DNA from: Desulfobacterales bacterium
Lineage (GTDB): Bacteria > Desulfobacterota > Dissulfuribacteria > Dissulfuribacterales > JAMONC01
NCBI GenBank assembly: GCA_027066725.1
Contig: JAMONC010000167.1
Coordinates: 1 to 6,543, forward strand
Reading direction: 5' to 3'
Length of the DNA stretch: 6,543 nt
In this document: piece by piece, positions 1 to 5,689 of the stretch
Position numbering within the stretch: position 1 is the stretch's first letter
How the letters are laid out: the number at the start of each line of letters is the position of its first letter
Position numbers and translations under genes: made by a program
The notes under the pieces: generated by a model
Database searches by the model: none
The model's input: the letters and a program-made list of their open reading frames with translations, nothing else
What the model was told of the DNA's origin: nothing

Positions 1-218
1 TATCACCTTATGACTTGGCAATAAAAGGTGGGGAAGACTATCAACTTCTTTGGATAGTAGACCCTAACTCAGCTAAAAATATTACACCTAAATTATCAAA
101 GATATTAAAAAGACCTCTTTCCCCTATTGGTAAAATTGACTATGGAAATGGTATATGGATCAATAAACAAAATAGATGGCAAAAAATATCATATAAAGGC
201 TTTGAACATAGCTTTTGA
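1..218 (+). CDS. thiL: Thiamine-monophosphate kinase, C-terminal part (5' end outside window)
   Basis: This is the last 71 codons of a gene that begins before the window; the frame is open from base 3, so the TTG at 15 is internal and not a start. ThiL phosphorylates thiamine monophosphate with ATP to give thiamine pyrophosphate, the last step of cofactor synthesis in the cytoplasm. The visible sequence has the family signature KGGEDYQLLW (codons for GGEDY at about 27-41), matching the GGEDYEL motif of the PurM-like C-terminal domain. It then has the usual closing segment PLSPIGKIDYGNGIW near the C-terminus. The TGA stop at 216-218 shares its A with the ATG of ogt, so the two genes are probably translationally coupled. 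The N-terminal ATP/Mg-binding aspartates are not in view. The identification rests on the motif and C-terminal pattern and is fairly firm. Confidence 0.85.
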   Translation, partial: SPYDLAIKGGEDYQLLWIVDPNSAKNITPKLSKILKRPLSPIGKIDYGNGIWINKQNRWQKISYKGFEHSF

Positions 219-772
219 TGATAAAAACAGTATTTAACTCAATCCAAAAATATCCTCTTGTTAAAAAAGATATAGATAATCTTCTTATACTATTAGATGA
301 GACGAAGATTTTACTAACAATATCCTGGGAAAATGGTTATGTAACAAATATAAGGCTAAAGGAGACTTCTTGTTTAAATGATAGCAAATTATATGCTCAT
401 GAAATAAGTATAAAAGAGGTCTCCAATTTTTTTAGCAAAAAGACTTCTAATTTATTGTTACCATTTTCTATTTGCATCACTCCATTTATGAAAAAAGTAT
501 ATCAAGAAACCCTTAATATACCTTTTTCTAAAACAATTAGTTACAAAGAGCTCGCAGATATCTTAAAAACCTCTCCAAGAGCAATAGGACAAGCTATGAA
601 AAAAAATCCCATCCCTCTTATAATCCCTTGTCATAGGGTTATTGGTAAAAATGGGCAATTGACTGGATTCTCTTCAGGTCTAAGAATAAAAGAAAAACTA
701 CTGAATTTTGAAAAAGGTAATATTAATATAATAATAAAGGCTAACCTAAAAACAGGAGGGAAAGGTGTCTGA
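218..772 (+). CDS. ogt: Methylated-DNA--protein-cysteine methyltransferase (O6-alkylguanine-DNA alkyltransferase)
   Basis: A 184-residue suicide DNA-repair protein that moves the alkyl group from O6-alkylguanine onto its own cysteine. The active-site block IIPCHRVIG is intact, with the acceptor Cys138 encoded at 629-631. Other expected residues are present: Tyr109 in ISYKEL, the helix-turn-helix Arg121 that flips the base (PRAIGQAMKKNP), Asn130, His139 and Glu165 in KLLNFE. The N-terminal ~85 residues are poorly conserved, as usual for the family. A tail of about 19 residues after Glu165 is longer than typical and carries the ribosome binding site of the next gene. I chose ATG 218 over TTG 215 because it makes a TGATG overlap with thiL; the TTG would add one residue only. 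No strong Shine-Dalgarno lies in front, which fits coupled translation. The family is certain; the split between ogt and ada-C/MGMT names is only convention. Confidence 0.93.
   Translation: MIKTVFNSIQKYPLVKKDIDNLLILLDETKILLTISWENGYVTNIRLKETSCLNDSKLYAHEISIKEVSNFFSKKTSNLLLPFSICITPFMKKVYQETLNIPFSKTISYKELADILKTSPRAIGQAMKKNPIPLIIPCHRVIGKNGQLTGFSSGLRIKEKLLNFEKGNINIIIKANLKTGGKGV
754..760 (+). promoter_or_regulatory. Shine-Dalgarno site of the MerR/CbpM-like gene
   Basis: AGGAGGG is a near-perfect anti-16S match placed four bases before the GTG at 765. It lies inside the end of ogt and decides the GTG start of the next gene. It is the strongest ribosome binding site in the thiL-comEC cluster, so this small regulator may be translated more efficiently than its neighbours (inference). 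Confidence 0.85.
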
Positions 773-1151
773 AGTTTATTTCAACATAAAAGTGATTTCT
801 AATAAGGTAGGGTTAAGTTCCGATATAATTTTAGAGTGCTTAGAAGAAGGGCTTATAAGTCCTTGTAAAGAGGAAAATGGACCCTTATTTGATCAACAGA
901 CAATTGATAGACTTTTAAAAATAAAACGTTTAAAGGAAGACTTAGGTGTAAATTTAGCAGGAATAGATATCATCTTAAGGCTTTGTGCAAAGATTGAAGA
1001 GTTAAACAAAAGGATTGATGAATTAGAAAAAGCTCTTGGTAGAGAAAATAAAGAAGAGATATTTGAATCACAAAAAAGAATAAAAAGCACAATTAATAGT
1101 TCTGAGCCAATTGAGTTTATAAAGGTTATTGGAGTCATAGAAGACGATTAG
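765..1151 (+). CDS. MerR-type HTH protein, CbpM/HspR-like chaperone modulator
   Basis: A 128-residue protein with an N-terminal MerR-like winged helix (about residues 5-55: ISNKVGLSSDIILECLEEG, then GLISP) followed by the signature DLGVNLAGIDIILRL (about residues 59-73). That signature is typical of HspR repressors and of CbpM proteins, which bind the J-domain of DnaJ/CbpA. A short heptad-like segment follows (about 74-96, IEELNKRIDELEKAL), then an acidic tail ending in EDD. HspR binds inverted repeats upstream of chaperone genes; CbpM acts by protein contact, and sequence alone does not say which applies here. The GTG start is fixed by the strong Shine-Dalgarno at 754-760 and overlaps ogt by 8 nt. 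No dnaJ or clpB is visible in the window, although such genes could lie upstream of thiL. A role as operon regulator is possible but unproven. Confidence 0.75.
   Translation: MSEVYFNIKVISNKVGLSSDIILECLEEGLISPCKEENGPLFDQQTIDRLLKIKRLKEDLGVNLAGIDIILRLCAKIEELNKRIDELEKALGRENKEEIFESQKRIKSTINSSEPIEFIKVIGVIEDD
1147..1151 (+). promoter_or_regulatory. Probable ATT start / TAG stop overlap between the cbpM-like gene and comEC
   Basis: The five bases ATTAG hold a candidate AUU initiation codon (1147-1149) and the amber stop of the upstream gene (1149-1151). Reading from here gives Met-Arg-Ile-Thr-Pro-Leu followed at once by a hydrophobic helix, a plausible ComEC N-terminus. A GGAG lies at 1131-1134 (12 nt spacing) and a weaker AGAAG at 1139-1143. 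AUU starts are known for infC and pcnB in E. coli, where they keep expression low through IF3 discrimination. ATT 1153, ATA 1165/1168 and ACG 1144 are weaker alternatives. Confidence 0.5.
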
Positions 1152-3609
1152 AATTACTCCATTAATAATATTTCTCTTTGCATTTATTTGTGGCATAATC
1201 TCTTTTAGATATAATAGCATTTCTTTAAGAAGTTCTTTAATAATTTTTACCATCTCTGTTGTTATATTAGTTAGTATAAATATACTAAAAGAGTTAAAGC
1301 CAAAAGTAAGAGATATACTAATTATTGTAAGTTCTTATCTCATATTTTTTTCATTAGGTATATTATGCCTTAGTGTAAAATATTATAATATTAACTCATA
1401 TTCTTTTAACTTAATACCTTATTCAGATAAAAATACATATGTAACTCTAGAAGGTATCATTACATCTTGTCCTATTCTCCTTAAAAATAGAAGCATAAGA
1501 TATAAAATTATTGTAACAAAGATATTGTATCCAGATCAAAAAAGATTAAATCATTGTCAGCTTATCTCCTTAACTGTAAAAAAGGCTTATTTAGATCAAT
1601 TGTTACCAGGAGATATTATAAGATTTAAAACTAAATTAAAAACCATAAAAAATTATAACACTCCTGCTGCATTTAATAGAATTCTGTGGTGGCAACAAAA
1701 AGATATAAAAATAAGTGCTTATTGTAATAACCCAATTAATATAACAATTCTAGGAAGGTTGCACCCTACCCTACTTAAAACTATAGATCCAAGAATATGG
1801 CCTATTACATTAGAATACCTACGTTTTAAACTACTAAATAGAATAAAAAAAGGATTTTCATATGAATCATTTCCTTTAGCCTCAGCTCTATTACTTGGAA
1901 TTAAAGATTCTATTCCTGACACAGTTAGAGAAGTATTCTCAGAACTTGGGATAGGACATCTCCTTGCCATCTCAGGACTTCATATGGCATTAATTGGGTT
2001 CTTCTTTGCCTCGATCTTGTATTTAGTGTTACTATTTATACCCAGTGCGTCTTACTATATGAATATAAGAAAGGTTACATGTATAACTACCTTAATATTT
2101 CTCTTTCTATATTGTGCTTTAACAGGATTCTCTCCTTCTGCATCAAGAGCATTTATAATGATATTAGTTTTTAGTATTGCTTATTTATTAGATATGTCGA
2201 ATGATAATAGTTTGAATACTCTAGCAATAGCTGCTTGGGTAATATTATTATTAAATCCACTCAGTATATTTTCTATATCTTTTCAATTATCATTTATTGC
2301 AGTTTTGTTTTTAGTATTAGTTTGGAAGATAATCGTTAAAGATATAAATATAAAAAACAAATTTTATAAAATATTTTTTGAATTTTTATTAGCTAATATT
2401 GTTGCTTTTATAGCTACATTGCCCCTTATAGCTTTTTATTTTAATAAAATAAGTATTGTAAGTATTTTAGGAAATATAATATTTGTACCTATTTTTAGTC
2501 TTATGATATTACCTGGTCTTATTTTATCTATTTTTATACTTCTTATATCTCATAATTTAGCTCTCTATTTATGGAGGGAATTATCACATATTATTGATTT
2601 TCAAGTAAATATAATGCACTTAATTACCCAAAAAATTAACTGTGCTATTTGGGTAATCCCCCCAAGTATTTTTAACATAGCTATATACTACACTATTTTG
2701 ACTTCTATATTATTACTTTGGATATATAAAATTAAATGGAAAAAGCTCATATTACTTTTAGGTACTATATTTTGTATTCTTACGATTTTTATACCTAAAC
2801 TTCATAAATTCAATGGTATAAAATTTTATATCCTTGATGTAGGACAAGGTCTTTGTCAGGTACTTGAAATACCCAAACAAAATAAAATTATAGTTATCGA
2901 TGCAGGACCTTCCTTCCCTGATGGATTTAATACTGGAGATACAGTAATTGCACCTTTTTTAAGAAAAATTGGATACAAGAAGATTGATATTTTAATATGT
3001 TCCCATCCAGAAAGAGATCATATAGGAGGAGTAAGCGCATTAATAAAAAATTTTGACATAAAAAAGCTATATTACCCTTTAATAAAAAGTAAAAGTCTAT
3101 GCTGGCAACAAACTTTAAATCTTATATCTAAAAAAGGGATAAAAACAATTCATGTATATAAAGATATAAACTTAAATATAGAGAAAACAACTATAAAAAT
3201 ATTGCCGTATACAAATAAAAATTTAAAAGGAATAAGTAAAAATGAAAGATGCTTAGTTACTGAAATAATGTACAAAGATAAAAAGATACTTCTTTGTGCT
3301 GACATAAACAAAAAAAGAGAACTCTCTCTTTTAAAGAGAAAGAAAATACCCTATAATGTAGATGTTGTTGTCGTCCCACATCACGGAAGTCTTAGCTCAA
3401 GTTCTACTCAATTCTTAAAAACTATAAGGCCTCATATAGCTATATTTTCTGTAGGCTTTAAAAATTCTCTTCATTTACCAGCACAAAAAATTTTAGATAA
3501 ATATAAAAAAATAGGAGCTAGTATATATAGAACTGATAAAAATGGGACAATATGTATATCTATATCAAATACTGGTAAGCTTGATATAAGTTGTTTTAAA
3601 AATATATAA
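1147..3609 (+). CDS. comEC: ComEC/Rec2 family DNA internalization channel, probably starting at a rare ATT codon
   Basis: ComEC carries single-stranded DNA across the inner membrane during natural transformation. From ATT 1147 the product has 820 residues, normal for the family; from the first canonical start (TTG 1525) it would have 694 and lack its N-terminus. Visible parts in order: membrane helices at about 5-20, 30-47 and 57-77; an extracytoplasmic beta domain (DUF4131 type) opening at VTLEGIITSCP (99-109); the Competence domain with the hallmark GHLLAISGLHM (270-280) and many hydrophobic helices to about 550; then a metallo-beta-lactamase-like domain with LDVGQG (563-568), Asp585 in DAGPSF, SHPERDHIGG (619-628), Asp719 in ADI, and PHHGS (744-748). 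The frame is closed by TAG at 1138-1140, so initiation must lie at 1141 or later, and no ATG/GTG/TTG occurs before 1525. The family is certain; the start is inferred. Lost expression or an unnoticed sequence error are alternatives. Confidence 0.9.
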   Translation: MRITPLIIFLFAFICGIISFRYNSISLRSSLIIFTISVVILVSINILKELKPKVRDILIIVSSYLIFFSLGILCLSVKYYNINSYSFNLIPYSDKNTYVTLEGIITSCPILLKNRSIRYKIIVTKILYPDQKRLNHCQLISLTVKKAYLDQLLPGDIIRFKTKLKTIKNYNTPAAFNRILWWQQKDIKISAYCNNPINITILGRLHPTLLKTIDPRIWPITLEYLRFKLLNRIKKGFSYESFPLASALLLGIKDSIPDTVREVFSELGIGHLLAISGLHMALIGFFFASILYLVLLFIPSASYYMNIRKVTCITTLIFLFLYCALTGFSPSASRAFIMILVFSIAYLLDMSNDNSLNTLAIAAWVILLLNPLSIFSISFQLSFIAVLFLVLVWKIIVKDINIKNKFYKIFFEFLLANIVAFIATLPLIAFYFNKISIVSILGNIIFVPIFSLMILPGLILSIFILLISHNLALYLWRELSHIIDFQVNIMHLITQKINCAIWVIPPSIFNIAIYYTILTSILLLWIYKIKWKKLILLLGTIFCILTIFIPKLHKFNGIKFYILDVGQGLCQVLEIPKQNKIIVIDAGPSFPDGFNTGDTVIAPFLRKIGYKKIDILICSHPERDHIGGVSALIKNFDIKKLYYPLIKSKSLCWQQTLNLISKKGIKTIHVYKDINLNIEKTTIKILPYTNKNLKGISKNERCLVTEIMYKDKKILLCADINKKRELSLLKRKKIPYNVDVVVVPHHGSLSSSSTQFLKTIRPHIAIFSVGFKNSLHLPAQKILDKYKKIGASIYRTDKNGTICISISNTGKLDISCFKNI

Positions 3610-3617
3610 ATATAAAC

Positions 3618-4721
3618 TTATCTACAACTATCTATTGCCTCCTCTACTTCTTTTACATCTACTTCATCTGTCACAAAACATCTACCAATCTCTGAACATA
3701 ATACAAAATTAATTCTTCCAGCTATAGTTTTTTTATCATGATAAAGTAGTTCTATAAGTGTTCTTGTATCCAAATCACTTGGAACACAAGTGGGAAGCCC
3801 TAAATTATTAAGCAAGGTTTTAAGCCTTTTAAATTCACGTTCAGAAAACATACCTTTAATGAGGGCAAGCTTTGATACCACAACCATACCAATTGATACT
3901 GCACGACCATGAGAAATTGCATAATCTGAAGCTGCTTCTATGGAATGTCCTATTGTATGTCCAAAATTTAGGATTCTCCTAAGTCCTCCTTCTCTTTCAT
4001 CTTGAGACACTACCTTGGCTTTAATAGAACAAGACTCTGTAACAATTTTACAAATTAAATCCGGCTCAAGATTAAGTATTTCCAAATAATTCTTCTCTAA
4101 TATATTAAAAAGCTCTTTACTCATAATCATTCCATACTTGACCACCTCTGCCATACCATTTATAAATTCATCTCGGGGTAGACTAGTAAGTGTACCAATA
4201 TCACAGTAGACCCTTTTAGGTTGAAAAAAGGTACCAAGAAGGTTTTTCCCTTCTGGTATATCTACTCCAGTTTTCCCACCTACAGAGGAATCAACCTGTG
4301 CTAAAAGACTTGTAGGAAGTTGTATACACTTAATCCCTCTCATATATATAGATGCAAGAAAGGCTGCAATATCTCCTGTAACCCCCCCACCAAGGGCAAG
4401 GACCATACTTTTTCTATCTGCACCTTTTCTTACCATATTACGGGCAAGTGATACTACGGTATCCATATTTTTTGAGGCCTCACCTGCAGGAAAACTAAGA
4501 AGATGGGCATTTAATCCATCCGATTTCAATATATTTAAAAGATCCTCACCAAGGATATCCGAGACATTTGAATCAGAAATAATGAAATAAGAAGAGGCAG
4601 GAAATATATCTTTTAAATCTGTACTAACATGTGTTAAGACTCCAGGACCTATTAATATATCATAAGAATCTTTATCAAGTTCTACTCTAACCTGCTTCCA
4701 TACAAAGTTTATATCTTCCAT
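3618..4721 (-). CDS. aroB: 3-dehydroquinate synthase
   Basis: AroB converts DAHP to 3-dehydroquinate, the second step of the shikimate pathway, using NAD and a divalent metal in the cytoplasm. The 367-residue product is the usual length. Visible motifs: SFPAGEASKN (76-85); the NAD-binding GGGVTGDIAAF (111-121); PTSLLAQVDSSVGGKTGVD (136-154) with substrate-site Lys150; GMAEVVKYG (189-197) with metal ligand Glu192; RRILNFGHTIGHSIEA (248-263) with metal ligand His255; SHGRAVSIGM (270-279) with metal ligand His271; and the C-terminal HDKK (328-331). No key residue is missing. The ATG at 4721 is preceded by AGGGGA at 4733-4738, with a slightly long spacing of 11 nt. The gene stands alone on the minus strand, convergent with comEC and divergent from the lipoprotein gene, with no other shikimate gene in view. 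By eye it is less AT-rich than comEC. Confidence 0.96.
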   Translation of the reverse strand: MEDINFVWKQVRVELDKDSYDILIGPGVLTHVSTDLKDIFPASSYFIISDSNVSDILGEDLLNILKSDGLNAHLLSFPAGEASKNMDTVVSLARNMVRKGADRKSMVLALGGGVTGDIAAFLASIYMRGIKCIQLPTSLLAQVDSSVGGKTGVDIPEGKNLLGTFFQPKRVYCDIGTLTSLPRDEFINGMAEVVKYGMIMSKELFNILEKNYLEILNLEPDLICKIVTESCSIKAKVVSQDEREGGLRRILNFGHTIGHSIEAASDYAISHGRAVSIGMVVVSKLALIKGMFSEREFKRLKTLLNNLGLPTCVPSDLDTRTLIELLYHDKKTIAGRINFVLCSEIGRCFVTDEVDVKEVEEAIDSCR

Positions 4722-4820
4722 ATATTTAAAAATCCCCTTTTATATAAATTTATCTAGAATAGGCCAAAAATATGCATTAGACTAATAAAAAAAATTAAAT
4801 TAGAAATAAAAAAGCTAATT
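4722..4820. promoter_or_regulatory. Divergent aroB / lipoprotein intergenic region, presumed to hold promoters both ways
   Basis: This 99-bp, very AT-rich spacer separates two divergently read genes, so it should carry a promoter for each unless they are transcribed from further off. I cannot name a convincing -35/-10 pair for either side. The aroB Shine-Dalgarno (AGGGGA on the minus strand, 4733-4738) is clear. The lipoprotein side lacks any purine-rich SD: the bases just before its ATG read AAAAAAGCTAATT. A 10-bp A/T palindrome (ATAAATTTAT, 4744-4753) is present but is weak evidence of an operator in such AT-rich DNA. Confidence 0.35.
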
Positions 4821-5642
4821 ATGTATATTTCAAGTATTAAAAATAAAAAAATTTTTTTAATTATTTTGATTGTATTGCTTGCTTATGCTTGCAGTCCCAA
4901 GAGACTCACTTATCATGAAAAAATTACTCCAGCATCTTTAAGTAAAACTAAGCTTTTAAAGAAACTAAAACAAAAGGGTTGTTTCATAAATAGTATATCT
5001 GCAACAGCTTTCGTACAAGTAACTTATAATGGAAAAACACTCCCGTGGATAAGATGTAGACTTTATTGGTCAAAAATTCAAAATAGAGTAGTCGTAAGAA
5101 TAATAGGAATGGGTTTTTTTGGACAAAAGATATTTGATTTTTTAGCAGGAGTCCAAGCAATATATTTATATATCCCTTCAAAAGCTAAGGTCTTTTCATC
5201 TAGCTATAGTGAGGCTGCAATAATGCTTGGACTTGATCCATTTTTATTAGGACAAGAGCTGAAATGGGTACTAGATCCCTATTCTCTTATTAATAAAAAA
5301 CCACAAAAACTGTATACAAACAAGATATATGCATGGCTTAAAGTAGATATAGGAAATTTTAAATATGCAACTGAAAAAATTGATCTCTTTGATATATCTA
5401 TAAAGAATTTGTCTCTTCCTCAATTAAAAGTATACTATCAAAACTATGCATATTTCGCATCTAATGCATATTATCCACAGCGTATAATTATTTCTAGTAA
5501 GATTAGACCCTTAACCATTAAAATTAATTTAACATCCATTCTTGTAAATAATATATCTGCCACAAGCCCTGTATTTAATGAAACTCCATTTCTTAAACTC
5601 CCATGTGCTCCTTTGGCTTTACTTTTTATGAACATTACTTAG
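4821..5642 (+). CDS. Putative outer-membrane lipoprotein, LolB/DUF4292-like fold
   Basis: A 273-residue protein with a lipoprotein-type signal: basic n-region (KNKK, 7-10), hydrophobic core (IFLIILIVLLAYA, 11-23) and Cys24 as the likely lipidated residue. The lipobox AYA-C is not ideal, since Tyr at -2 and Ala at -3 are uncommon. Ser25 at +2 would favour outer-membrane sorting by the E. coli rule. The mature part resembles LolA/LolB-like or DUF4292 lipoproteins: an alternating beta pattern (SATAFVQVTY, about 60-69), then WIRCRLYW (77-83), VVVRIIGMGFFGQKIFDFLAG (90-110) and IYLYIPSKAKVF (114-125). This similarity is by eye and moderate. Such proteins bind lipid or lipoprotein acyl chains in a half-barrel. 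The ATG at 4821 is the only sensible start, with no other ATG/GTG/TTG close by in frame, but it lacks a Shine-Dalgarno. The next gene begins 47 bp later on the same strand. Confidence 0.6.
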   Translation: MYISSIKNKKIFLIILIVLLAYACSPKRLTYHEKITPASLSKTKLLKKLKQKGCFINSISATAFVQVTYNGKTLPWIRCRLYWSKIQNRVVVRIIGMGFFGQKIFDFLAGVQAIYLYIPSKAKVFSSSYSEAAIMLGLDPFLLGQELKWVLDPYSLINKKPQKLYTNKIYAWLKVDIGNFKYATEKIDLFDISIKNLSLPQLKVYYQNYAYFASNAYYPQRIIISSKIRPLTIKINLTSILVNNISATSPVFNETPFLKLPCAPLALLFMNIT

Positions 5643-5677
5643 CTTATCAGATAGTTATGATCACAAAAAAATAACAA

Positions 5678-5683
5678 AAGGAG
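5678..5683 (+). promoter_or_regulatory. Shine-Dalgarno site of the flavoprotein gene
   Basis: AAGGAG lies six bases before ATG 5690, an ideal spacing. A second in-frame ATG at 5696 would be 12 bases away, so the site favours 5690 as the start. Confidence 0.85.
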
Positions 5684-5689
5684 TTAACC

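Noticed and set aside
1120..1160. Programmed frameshift joining the CbpM-like protein to ComEC
   Set aside because: It would need a +1 shift at the end of the upstream gene. I see no slippery run there, and the overlap is explained more simply by separate initiation.
893..1253. Minus-strand open frames opposite the cbpM-like gene and the comEC 5' end (893-1138 and 1068-1253)
   Set aside because: They lie opposite well-supported plus-strand genes, have low-complexity hydrophobic translations and no ribosome binding signal that I can support.
1719..1970. Minus-strand open frame inside comEC
   Set aside because: It is the complement of the conserved Competence-domain coding sequence and has no recognizable motif.
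1525..3609. comEC starting at TTG 1525 (694 residues)
   Set aside because: This start falls inside the beta domain and drops three upstream membrane helices that are clearly encoded in the same open frame from 1141.
4739..4767. Minus-strand sigma70-like pair for aroB: TTGGCC (4762-4767) and TATAAA (4739-4744) with 17 bp spacing
   Set aside because: The -10 abuts the aroB Shine-Dalgarno, so transcription would begin inside or after it and leave almost no leader. The hexamers are easy to find by chance in such AT-rich DNA.
4984..5181. Minus-strand open frame inside the lipoprotein gene
   Set aside because: It is the antisense of a coherent plus-strand protein and looks like an AT-rich shadow frame.
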